Positions 15,925 to 23,132 of a DNA stretch of 31,076 nt are shown here, one piece after another; position 1 is the stretch's first letter, and each line of letters begins with the position of its first letter. The position numbers were made by a program, and so were the translations under genes. The stretch is taken from assembly GCA_046306335.1 (NCBI GenBank), contig JBKDXM010000001.1, positions 1 to 31,076 of the forward strand, in the 5' to 3' direction. The notes beneath the pieces are model-generated. The model made no database searches, was not told where the DNA came from, and was given only the letters and a program-made list of their open reading frames with translations. The stretch comes from UBA2386 sp046306335 (lineage in GTDB: Bacteria > Planctomycetota > UBA1135 > UBA2386).

Positions 15925-16377
15925 TCACTGCGGCTTCTGCTGGACGACCCAGACCTTGACCTTCGCCTCGACGTCGGCGTGCAGGTGCACGAGGACGTCG
16001 TAGACGCCGATCTCCTTGAGCGGGGACTCCAGGCGGACCTGCTTGTCCTCGACCGGGATGCCCTTCTCGCGCAGCGCGGCGGCGACGTTCGAGCCGCTGA
16101 CCGAGCCGAACAGGTGGCCTTCGGCGTTGGCACGGCCCTCGATCGTGACCGAGGCCTCGGCGATCTTGGCGGCGAGGTCCTTGAGGCCGGCGACGCGCTG
16201 CACTTCCTCGGCCATGGCCGCGGCGCGGGCGCGCTCGATCTCCGCCACGTTGGTCTTGGTGACCATCACGGCGAGGCCGCGCGGCAGCAGGTAGTTGCGC
16301 GCGTAGCCGGGCTTGACCTTGACCACGTCGCCGATGCGGCCGACGTGCTCGACGTTCTGCTTCAGCAGGAGTTCCAT
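15925..16377 (-). CDS. rplI: 50S ribosomal protein L9
   Basis: Binds 23S rRNA with its N-terminal domain and extends a long helix off the ribosome. The 150-residue length is standard. The N-domain begins MELLLKQNVEHVGRIGDVVKVKPGYARNYL (signature GxxGDVVxVxxGYxRN at about 13-28), followed by a long helix and a C-terminal domain. The ATG at 16377 has GGGGAGGA 6 bases upstream, inside the end of rpsR; only one base separates it from the rpsR stop. Confidence 0.97.
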   Translation of the reverse strand: MELLLKQNVEHVGRIGDVVKVKPGYARNYLLPRGLAVMVTKTNVAEIERARAAAMAEEVQRVAGLKDLAAKIAEASVTIEGRANAEGHLFGSVSGSNVAAALREKGIPVEDKQVRLESPLKEIGVYDVLVHLHADVEAKVKVWVVQQKPQ

Positions 16378-16378
16378 G

Positions 16379-16666
16379 TCACATCCTCCCCACGAACGGC
16401 AGCAGGCCGATCAGGCGCGCGTGCTTGATCGCTTCCGCGAGCTTGCGCTGGTTCTGGCCGGAGAAGCCCGTGCGCTTGCGCGACTGGATGCGGCCGTTGG
16501 CCGACACGAACTTCGACAGGTAGGCGACGTTCTTGTACTCGAGCGGCTCCTCGGGGAGCACCTCGCGGCGACGGGCGCCGAAGCGCCCGAACTTGCTGCG
16601 GCGGCCACCGTCGCGGCCACCGTCGCGGCCACCGGGGCCGCCGTTGCTCTGGATCATGTTGCTCAT
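16379..16666 (-). CDS. rpsR: 30S ribosomal protein S18
   Basis: Small-subunit platform protein that pairs with S6. The 95-residue product has the conserved YKNVAYLSKFVSANGRIQSRK core shifted here as residues 44-65 and KLAEAIKHARLIGLLPFVGR at the end. The N-terminal 25 residues (Gly/Arg/Asp repeats GGRDGGRDGG) are a lineage-style disordered tail. It follows rpsF by 3 bases; the ssb gene that often lies between rpsF and rpsR is not here. Confidence 0.96.
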   Translation of the reverse strand: MSNMIQSNGGPGGRDGGRDGGRRSKFGRFGARRREVLPEEPLEYKNVAYLSKFVSANGRIQSRKRTGFSGQNQRKLAEAIKHARLIGLLPFVGRM

Positions 16667-16669
16667 GGC

Positions 16670-17104
16670 TCAGGCCTCCGTGGGGGTTTCGGCGACGGGT
16701 TCACCCTGCGGCGCGGCGACCGGCTCCGGCGCGGCCGGGGCGTCGTCCGCCGGGATGGCGTTGACGTCGAACGCGGCTTCGGGCTCGTAGGCGGCCTGCG
16801 GCACCTCGGCGCACTCGACGAGCAGGCTGCGCAGCACCGACTCGTTGAACTGCAGGTCGCGGCGCACGGCCGTCAGCGACTGCGTGTCGGCGGCGAAGTA
16901 GACCAGCAGGAACGTGCCGCGCTGCTGGCCGCGGATCGTGTAGGCGAGGCGTCGCTCGTCCCAGCGGCGGCTGCTGAGGATCTTGGCGCCGTGCTTGGTG
17001 AAGATGCCGGTGACCGCGTCCTTCAGCGGCTGCCAGCCCTTGCGCACTTCCCGGTTGTCGAGAAGGCACATGCATTCATAGGTGCGAGTGCGTTGCAACG
17101 TCAT
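16670..17104 (-). CDS. rpsF: 30S ribosomal protein S6
   Basis: Small-subunit protein that binds S18 and 16S rRNA helix 23. The 144-residue product has the typical start RTYECMCLLDNREVRKGW and the sheet GTFLLVYFAAD. Residues after about 105 form an acidic Ala/Pro/Glu-rich tail, longer than in most bacteria, so only the first ~100 residues are the fold. Start ATG at 17104 overlaps the pth stop by 4 bases (ATGA) and has GGGAGC upstream; an in-frame ATG further upstream would run through pth. Confidence 0.95.
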   Translation of the reverse strand: MTLQRTRTYECMCLLDNREVRKGWQPLKDAVTGIFTKHGAKILSSRRWDERRLAYTIRGQQRGTFLLVYFAADTQSLTAVRRDLQFNESVLRSLLVECAEVPQAAYEPEAAFDVNAIPADDAPAAPEPVAAPQGEPVAETPTEA

Positions 17105-17796
17105 GCTCCCGGGCGGTTGCCCGTTTCCGTGTTGTAGGTTCCCATCAAGGTTTGCAGGTCCGCGCCGTCGAGCCATTCCTGCACGCAGTCGGCAGCTCGG
17201 ACCAGGACACGACCGAGAACCTCACGTTCCTCCGGGAGGAATGGCGCCAGGACGTAGTCCGGCCAGTTGCTCGCTCGCACTTGGCTCGAACGCGGTCCGT
17301 TGGTCCCACCACCGCCGGGCGACGTCGCGTCGCCGGCCGAGGCCGGACCGATACCGAGACGGAGACGGGGATATGCGTCCGTGCCCAGAGCGTTCTGGAT
17401 GGACTGGAGGCCGTTGTGGCCGCCTGCACTCCCCGACGGCCGGATGCGCATCCGGCCCAGCGGTAGGTTCAGGTCATCGACGATCACAAAGAGCGCGTCC
17501 GGTTGCCGTCCCGCGGCCCGCAGCAGCGGACCGGCGACGTCGCCGGACAGATTCACGTACGTCTGCGGCTTCACCAGCAGGAACTCGCGTCCCTTCCGGC
17601 GACCCTCGCAGACCTGCGCCTTCACCTTGCCGCCGAACTTCTTCGAACCATCGTCCGAGTGCCGTTCGAGGCGGGTGAAGGCCAGCCCCAGCCGCTGGGC
17701 CAGCAGGTCGAGCACCATGAACCCGGCGTTGTGCCGGGTTTGCTCGTACTCGGGACCGGGGTTGCCGATGCCGAGTGCGATGCGATGCCAGCCCAT
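17101..17796 (-). CDS. pth: Peptidyl-tRNA hydrolase
   Basis: Esterase that frees tRNA from peptidyl-tRNAs dropped by stalled ribosomes. The 231-residue product has the active-site set: N12 in GIGNPGPEYEQTRHN, H22, N82 in YVNLSG, D107 in IVDDLNLP and the GGHNGL loop. It is about 35 residues longer than E. coli Pth (194), mainly because of a Gly/Ser/Thr-rich insert (PASAGDATSPGGGG region) between the RIGIG strand and the C-terminal part. Start ATG at 17796 with the candidate promoter 22 bases upstream; the stop overlaps rpsF. Confidence 0.95.
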   Translation of the reverse strand: MGWHRIALGIGNPGPEYEQTRHNAGFMVLDLLAQRLGLAFTRLERHSDDGSKKFGGKVKAQVCEGRRKGREFLLVKPQTYVNLSGDVAGPLLRAAGRQPDALFVIVDDLNLPLGRMRIRPSGSAGGHNGLQSIQNALGTDAYPRLRLGIGPASAGDATSPGGGGTNGPRSSQVRASNWPDYVLAPFLPEEREVLGRVLVRAADCVQEWLDGADLQTLMGTYNTETGNRPGA

Positions 17797-17817
17797 GGCT
17801 GCGATCGGGGGGCGAGG

Positions 17818-17846
17818 AAGCTACGGGCTCGCCGCGACCGGGGCAA
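17818..17846 (-). promoter_or_regulatory. Candidate promoter before pth
   Basis: TTGCCC (17846-17841), a 17-base spacer and TAGCTT (17823-17818) on the minus strand. It would start transcription about 15 bases before the pth ATG and drive pth-rpsF-rpsR-rplI independently of rplY. Confidence 0.4.
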
Positions 17847-17882
17847 GCCCCCGACCGCGCCGGTCCGCGCCCTCCACGCCGA

Positions 17883-18542
17883 TCACTTCTTGGCCGGGGG
17901 CTTCTCGGCCGCCTTGTCGCCAGCCTTCTCGCCGGCCTTCTCGGCCGCCGGAGCCGCTGCCGCCGGCGCTGCCTCGGCCGGAGCCGCGACCTCCTGGACG
18001 ACGATCTTGGCGACGTGCACGACGGGCATCGTCGGCGCCGAGACCAGCGTGACGCCCGCCGGCAGGGCCAGCTGACCCGCCGTCAGGTAGTCGTCGATCT
18101 CGAGCTTGCTGATGTCGTGCTCCAGCGCGTCCGGGATCGCGGTCGGCAGGCAGCGGACGACCACCTTGATGTGGTCCTTGACCAGCGTGCCGCCCTTGCT
18201 GAGGCCGGCCGGGTGGCCGACGAGCGCGACCTCGACCTCGGCGTCGATCGGCTTGTTCAGGTCGATGCGCTTGAAGTCGGCGTGCAGCGGCCGATCGGTC
18301 GTGGCGTGCCACGCGATCTCCTGCAGGAACGCCGACTCGGCGACGCCGCCGATGTCGAGGTGGAAGACGCGGTGGTGCGCCTTGACGTGCTGCTCGAGCT
18401 CCCACTCGGAGATCGCGATCGACACGGATTCCTTGCCTTCGCCGTAGACGACGGCGGGCATCCAGCCCTGTGCGCGCAGGGTCTCGTTGCGGTTGCGGCC
18501 CAGGGCGGTACGGCGCTCGGCCTTCATGCGGACGACTTGCAT
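17883..18542 (-). CDS. rplY: 50S ribosomal protein L25 (general stress protein Ctc type)
   Basis: 5S rRNA-binding protein of the long L25/TL5/Ctc class. The 219-residue product has the N-terminal L25 domain (about 1-95, ending DFKRIDLNKPIDAEV) and the second beta domain (about 96-185) of TL5. The last ~40 residues are a low-complexity Ala/Glu/Lys/Pro tail. ATG at 18542 has GAGG at 7-base spacing, 46 bases after prs. An internal Met at residue 6 could also start. Confidence 0.93.
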   Translation of the reverse strand: MQVVRMKAERRTALGRNRNETLRAQGWMPAVVYGEGKESVSIAISEWELEQHVKAHHRVFHLDIGGVAESAFLQEIAWHATTDRPLHADFKRIDLNKPIDAEVEVALVGHPAGLSKGGTLVKDHIKVVVRCLPTAIPDALEHDISKLEIDDYLTAGQLALPAGVTLVSAPTMPVVHVAKIVVQEVAAPAEAAPAAAAPAAEKAGEKAGDKAAEKPPAKK

Positions 18543-18588
18543 TGGACTACCTCGGTTGGATCGATGCGGTTCGGTCGGAAACTGGGGT

Positions 18589-19542
18589 TCAGCGTTCGCT
18601 CTCGAAGAGCTTGCTGACGCTCTCGCTGCGGTGGATGCGATCGATCGCGCGCGCGAGCAACTGCGCCATCGAGCACACCTCGAGGCGTTGGATCTTCTTG
18701 TCGTGCAGCGGCACGGTGTCGGCGAACAGGATCTTCTCGACGTCGGCGCCGTTCAGGCGCTCGACGGCGTTGCCGCACAGCACCGCGTGCGTGGCGACGA
18801 TGAAGACCTTGCGCGCGCCCTTCTCCTTGACGATGCGCGCGGCGTCGACGATCGAACCGCCGGTCGAGACCATGTCGTCGACCAGCACGACGTCGCGATT
18901 GCGGACGTCGCCGATGACGTGCTCGATGACCGTCTGTTCGCCGCTGAGGCGCCGCTTGTCGATGATCGCCAGGTCGCAGCCGAGGTCCTTGGCGTAGGCC
19001 CGCGCGAGCTTGGTGCCGCCGATGTCCGGCGACACGATCATCACGTCCTTGGTGTCGAGCTGGCGGACGCGCTCGATCATCACCGGCCGCGCGTAGAGGT
19101 GGTCGACCGGGATGTCGAAGAAGCCCTGGATCTGCGCCGCGTGCAGGTCGACCGCGACGACGCGGTCGTAGCCGGCCGTCACCAGCAGGTTGGCGACCAG
19201 CTTGGCGTTGATCGGCACACGGCCCTCGTCCTTGCGGTCCTTGCGGGCGTAGCCGAAGTACGGAATGACGGCGGTGACGCGGTCGGCGGACGCGCGCCGG
19301 AGGCAATCGGCGAACGACAGCAGCTCGAACAGGTTCTCGTGGACGTTCGGCACGGTCGGCTGCACGACGAACACGTCGGCGCCGCGCACGTCGCACTCGA
19401 CCTTGAGGTTGATCTCGCCGTCGGGGAAGCGCGCCAGCGACGCCGCGCCCAGCGGCACGCCCATGTGCGAGCAGATGTCCTGCGCCAGGCGCGGGTGCGC
19501 CGTGCCGGTGAAGACCCGCAAGCGTTCGCCGCGCATGGTCAT
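18589..19542 (-). CDS. prs: Ribose-phosphate pyrophosphokinase
   Basis: Makes PRPP from ribose-5-phosphate and ATP for nucleotide, His and Trp synthesis. The 317-residue product is full length, with RVFTGTAHPRLA (N-terminus), the ATP-binding YARKDRK stretch, DLHAAQIQGFFDIPVDHL (flexible loop region) and the PRPP-binding VVLVDDMVSTGGSI. ATG at 19542 overlaps the glmU stop (ATGA), and AAGGAGAAGG lies just upstream. A second in-frame ATG two codons on is also possible. Close to prs of glmU-prs-rplY-pth gene strings known widely in bacteria. Confidence 0.96.
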   Translation of the reverse strand: MTMRGERLRVFTGTAHPRLAQDICSHMGVPLGAASLARFPDGEINLKVECDVRGADVFVVQPTVPNVHENLFELLSFADCLRRASADRVTAVIPYFGYARKDRKDEGRVPINAKLVANLLVTAGYDRVVAVDLHAAQIQGFFDIPVDHLYARPVMIERVRQLDTKDVMIVSPDIGGTKLARAYAKDLGCDLAIIDKRRLSGEQTVIEHVIGDVRNRDVVLVDDMVSTGGSIVDAARIVKEKGARKVFIVATHAVLCGNAVERLNGADVEKILFADTVPLHDKKIQRLEVCSMAQLLARAIDRIHRSESVSKLFESER

Positions 19543-20834
19543 GCCTTCTCCTTGGCCGGCGGCAACTCGCGCGTCTTCAGCCGGCGCGCCGGCACGCCGA
19601 CCCAGACCTCGCGCGGCGCGATGATCGTGCCGCGCGTGACGACCGCGCCCGCGCCGGTGAGCGCCTCGTCGCCGACCTCGGTCGGCGCGACCAGCACGCT
19701 GCCGCTGCCGATGAAGGCGCCCGCGCCGATCTTCGTCGCGTGCTTGTGCACGCCGTCGTAGTTGGCGGTGATGGTGCCGGCGCCGATGTTCGCGCGCGCG
19801 CCGATCGTCGCGTCGCCGAGGTAGGTCAGGTGCTTGGCCTTGGCGCCCGCGCCGACGTGGGTCTTCTTGGCCTCGACGAAGTTGCCGATCTCGGCGCCGT
19901 CCTCCAGCACCGTGCCGGCGCGCAGGTGCGCGAACGGCCCGACCTCGCAGTTGCGGCCGATGACGCAGCCCGTGCCGATCACGGTCGCCGGCAGGATGCG
20001 CGTGTCGGCGCCGATCTGCACGCCGTGGTCGATCCACGTGGTCACCGGATCGACGACGACGACGCCGTTGTCGAGGTGCTCGAGCAGGATGCGCTCCTGC
20101 ATGCGCGCGCGCGCGACCGACAGGTCGGCGAGCGTGTTGACGCCGGTGATCTCGTCGGCGTCCTCGGCCTCCAGCGTCGGCACCTCGCGCTTCTTCGCCA
20201 GCGCCTCGACCGCGTCGGTCAGGTACAGCTCGCCCTGCTTGTTGTTCGGCTTGAGGTTGGCGAGCGCGGGCCGCAGCGCGTCGCTGTCGAAGCAGTAGAA
20301 GCCGGCGTTGATCTCGTCGATCGCGAGCTCTTCCTCCGAGCAGTCCTTGTGCTCGCGGATGCCGACGAAGCGGCCATCGTCGTCGCGCAGGATGCGGCCG
20401 AGGCCCGCGGGGTCGTCGGGCACCGCCGTCAGCACGCTGGCCGGCGCGCTGCCGCGGAGTTCGCGCAGGTCGCGCAGCGTCGCCGTCGTGATCAGCGGGC
20501 AGTCGCCGTAGGTGATCAGCACGTCGCCGTGGAAGTCGGCGAGCGCCTGCATCGCCGCCTGCACGGCGTGGCCGGTGCCGCGCGGCGCGCCCTGGTCGAC
20601 GAAGTCGAGCCGGGCGAACATGCCGTCGCAGGCTTCCTGCACCGCCTTCTGCACCTTGTCCTTCTGGTGGCTGAGGACCACCACCGTGCGCTGCGGCTGC
20701 AGCGGCGCCACGGCCGCCAGCGCCGACGCCACCAGCGTGCGGCCGCACAACGGCAGCAAGACCTTGGGCAAGCTCACCTTGGTGCGCTTGCCCAGGCCAG
20801 CGGCGAGGCAGATGACGGCCAGCGGGCGGGTCAC
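19539..20834 (-). CDS. glmU: Bifunctional UDP-N-acetylglucosamine pyrophosphorylase/glucosamine-1-phosphate acetyltransferase
   Basis: Makes UDP-GlcNAc for peptidoglycan and other glycans. The 431-residue product has the N-terminal nucleotidyltransferase domain with LAAGLGKRTKVSLPKVLLPL (canonical GTRM reads GKRT, keeping the catalytic Arg as R17), ITYGDCPLI, and the left-handed beta-helix with LRAGTVLEDGAEIGNFVEAKK and YLGDATIGARANIGAGTITANYDG short of its usual end. It is ~25 residues shorter than E. coli GlmU. Start is a GTG at 20834; no ribosome binding site is obvious. A good promoter lies 43-71 bases upstream. Its stop overlaps prs. Confidence 0.94.
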   Translation of the reverse strand: MTRPLAVICLAAGLGKRTKVSLPKVLLPLCGRTLVASALAAVAPLQPQRTVVVLSHQKDKVQKAVQEACDGMFARLDFVDQGAPRGTGHAVQAAMQALADFHGDVLITYGDCPLITTATLRDLRELRGSAPASVLTAVPDDPAGLGRILRDDDGRFVGIREHKDCSEEELAIDEINAGFYCFDSDALRPALANLKPNNKQGELYLTDAVEALAKKREVPTLEAEDADEITGVNTLADLSVARARMQERILLEHLDNGVVVVDPVTTWIDHGVQIGADTRILPATVIGTGCVIGRNCEVGPFAHLRAGTVLEDGAEIGNFVEAKKTHVGAGAKAKHLTYLGDATIGARANIGAGTITANYDGVHKHATKIGAGAFIGSGSVLVAPTEVGDEALTGAGAVVTRGTIIAPREVWVGVPARRLKTRELPPAKEKA

Positions 20835-20876
20835 GGAACAGACTCGGGGCGGGAAGGGGGAGGAAAGGGGGCGAGG

Positions 20877-20905
20877 ATTGTGCGGAGCCCCCGCCCGAGG
20901 GTCAA
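20877..20905 (-). promoter_or_regulatory. Sigma-70-type promoter of the glmU operon
   Basis: On the minus strand TTGACC (20905-20900), a 17-base spacer and CACAAT (20882-20877): 5 of 6 and 4 of 6 consensus matches. It is the best promoter I find in the window. Predicted start near 20870 leaves a leader of about 36 bases before the GTG at 20834. Confidence 0.6.
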
Positions 20906-20930
20906 GGGCCGCGGTGGCGCGCCGGCACCG

Positions 20931-20969
20931 CGCCGGCAGGCCGACAGCCGCTCGGCCGTCCCGCCGGCG
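20931..20969 (-). terminator. Two-part hairpin between the dehydrogenase gene and glmU
   Basis: An outer 7-bp stem (CGCCGGC/GCCGGCG) encloses an inner 6-bp stem (GGCCGA/TCGGCC, loop of 7), separated by an unequal internal loop. It lies about 90 bases after the 21059 stop and just upstream of the glmU promoter, a good place to end the preceding transcript. No U-tract. Confidence 0.4.
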
Positions 20970-21058
20970 CACGATCGGCGCGGGCGCGGCCTACCGCTCG
21001 CGGCGGCCGCGCAGCGACGCAACGGCGGCGGCCGTCCCTGCCGACCGCCACCCGCCGT

Positions 21059-22963
21059 TCACGGGAAGAACCGCGTCTCGCAGTTGGTGCGGAACCAGCC
21101 GGTCACCGGATCGAGTCCGACCGCCTGGAAGTTCATCGTCAGGCCGTTCAGCAGTCCCGCCGGCACCGTGTAGAGCCAGGTCTTGCCCGGGTTGCCGATG
21201 CCATTGCTGCCCGAGAGCGACACGCCGCCAAAGGCACCGGTGCCATCCTCCAGCACGACCGTCAGCGCGTAGCTCGGGTCGGTGCAGATCGGGCCGATCG
21301 CGGTCGACAGGATCGGCGAGCCGGGGAACGACACCATCACGATGTACGGCACGTTCGGCGGCGTCGCCGTCGTCGTGTTCGTCGCCGCGAGGACCAGCAG
21401 CGTGCCCGCCGGCGTGGCCGTCAGCTTGCGCGCGAACAGGCCGAACGTCGCGTTCGTCGGCGAACCGGGCGTGCTGGCGGTCACCGTGATCGCGCCGCCG
21501 GCCGTCGTCGCCGTGGCGACGGTCTGCGCGAAGCCGCTGGCGTCGGCGAGCACGGGGTTGGTCGTCGACAGCGTGGCGCCGGTCGCGTTGAAGTTCACCG
21601 TGCCGCCGGGCAGCGGATTGCCGCTGGTGTCGCGCACCTGCACGCGCAGCGGCGTGCCGAACACCTCGCCGGCGACGCCGACCTGGCCGCCGCCGCTGAC
21701 GGCAATGACGCTGTTGGTCGGGCCGAGCGGCCGGATGCGCTTGAGCGTGCCGCCCGTCGACGGATAGGTGCCAGGGTGCTGCAGGAACCACAGCCCGCCG
21801 TCCGGGCCCTGACGGAAGCTGACCGCGCCGATGAAGTTCGTGCCCCAGTTGGTCGCGTTCGGCTGGCCCGGCACCGCCGGCAGCGCCACCCAACCCGAGC
21901 CGTTGTTCTGCAGGCAGCGCACCTGGCCGGCGAAGTAGTCGAGGTAGAACGCGACGCCCTCGTAGGCCGGGCCGAAGTTGAAGGCGCCGCCGCCCTGGTT
22001 GCGGTAGCGCGGGCCGCCCATCACCGACAGCCAGCCCGAGCCGGACTGGGCAACCGCCGCGATCGGCGCCGTGAGCGCCGGCTGCGTGCCGGTGCAGGTG
22101 CTGAAGGCGTTGTTGCCCTCGCGCCACGGCCAGCCGAAGTTGACCAACGGCAGCGTGCTGCCCGTGCCGCGCACGTACTCGGAGTACTCCTCGACCGCGT
22201 TCTGGCCGACGTCGCCGATGTAGAGGTTGCCGGTGACCTGATCGATCTCCATGCGCACGGGGTTGCGCAGGCCGTTGGCGATCACCAGCTGGCTGATGCT
22301 GCCGGCGTTCGCCGACAGCGGGTTGTCGCCCGGATCGAGCGAGTCGAACGTCGGCGCCGTCGTGCCGCCGCCGGCCGGCACGCCGTTGACGTTCATGCGC
22401 AGCACGCAGCCGAGCGACGACGTCGTGCTCTGCGCCGTGCACGGGCTCGCGTCGTCGCCGATGCACTGATACAGCATGCCGTCGGGGCCAAAGCGCGGCG
22501 AGCCGCCGTTGTGGTTGAAGGCGTTGTCGGGCACTGCCGCGAGGATCACGCGCCGGCTCGTCGCCGCGAACGACAGCAGCGTGCTCGACGCGGTGGCGAG
22601 GTCACCGGTGCACGTGAAGCGGTCGAGGTGCAGGAACGCATCCGCCGTGCTGGCGTACCACACGTAGATGTAGCCGTTGGTCGCGAACGCCGGGTCGGCG
22701 ACGATGCCGAGCAGGCCGCGCTCGCTGCCGGTCTCGACGCTCGGCACGTTGCCGACCGTCACCGGCGCGCCGCCGGCGTACACCATCACCGCGCCGGCGC
22801 GGTTGGCGATCAGCACGCGGCCGTCGGGCAGGAAGCAGAAGTCGTGGCCGGCGAGCAGGCCGCTGCCGACCACGGTATCGACGACGAAACCGGTCGGCAC
22901 CGTCTGGGCGACGCCGGCAACGGTCAGGGACAGGGCGAGCGCGAGCGCGCGGAGGGATGGCAT
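21059..22963 (-). CDS. Secreted glucose/sorbosone dehydrogenase-like protein with Ig-like domain
   Basis: Predicted secreted six-bladed beta-propeller oxidoreductase of the PQQ-dependent GSDH family. The 634-residue product has a signal peptide (about 1-19), then propeller motifs: GLLGIVADPAFATNGYIYVW (about 83-102), FNHNGGSPRFGPDGMLY with H151 at the position of the soluble glucose dehydrogenase catalytic histidine, and NGLRNPVRMEIDQVTGNLY followed by GDVGQ. After about residue 430 comes a bacterial Ig-like (Big-1 type) domain, VRDTSGNPLPGGTVNF..., and then a ~100-residue C-terminal beta-rich domain ending TNCETRFFP of the type seen on exported proteins in this lineage. Start ATG at 22963 is fixed by the signal peptide. 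Whether it binds PQQ and what it oxidises cannot be read from sequence. Confidence 0.87.
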   Translation of the reverse strand: MPSLRALALALSLTVAGVAQTVPTGFVVDTVVGSGLLAGHDFCFLPDGRVLIANRAGAVMVYAGGAPVTVGNVPSVETGSERGLLGIVADPAFATNGYIYVWYASTADAFLHLDRFTCTGDLATASSTLLSFAATSRRVILAAVPDNAFNHNGGSPRFGPDGMLYQCIGDDASPCTAQSTTSSLGCVLRMNVNGVPAGGGTTAPTFDSLDPGDNPLSANAGSISQLVIANGLRNPVRMEIDQVTGNLYIGDVGQNAVEEYSEYVRGTGSTLPLVNFGWPWREGNNAFSTCTGTQPALTAPIAAVAQSGSGWLSVMGGPRYRNQGGGAFNFGPAYEGVAFYLDYFAGQVRCLQNNGSGWVALPAVPGQPNATNWGTNFIGAVSFRQGPDGGLWFLQHPGTYPSTGGTLKRIRPLGPTNSVIAVSGGGQVGVAGEVFGTPLRVQVRDTSGNPLPGGTVNFNATGATLSTTNPVLADASGFAQTVATATTAGGAITVTASTPGSPTNATFGLFARKLTATPAGTLLVLAATNTTTATPPNVPYIVMVSFPGSPILSTAIGPICTDPSYALTVVLEDGTGAFGGVSLSGSNGIGNPGKTWLYTVPAGLLNGLTMNFQAVGLDPVTGWFRTNCETRFFP

Positions 22964-23060
22964 GAGGGTCGTCGGGCGGTAGGGCGCTGCGGGCAGTTCA
23001 GCGCAGTGGTGGTCCGGCAGTCTAGCCCGGGTCTGGGTCGATGGTAGCGGCGCTGCCCGC

Positions 23061-23128
23061 TGCCACCGGGCCATCCTGCGACGACGCCGTCAAGGCCTTG
23101 CGGTGCAGCGGTCGATGCCACCGGGCCA
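23061..23128. repeat. 13-bp direct repeat upstream of the KpsS-like gene
   Basis: TGCCACCGGGCCA occurs at 23061-23073 and 23116-23128, 55 bases apart. The right copy is just before the chosen ATG. Could be a binding site pair or chance. Confidence 0.4.
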
Positions 23129-23132
23129 AGCC

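Noticed and set aside
15815..16003. Short plus-strand frame of 62 codons after rplI, with ATGCTACC just upstream
   Set aside because: It runs through the hairpins and antisense to rplI; composition is that of a shadow.
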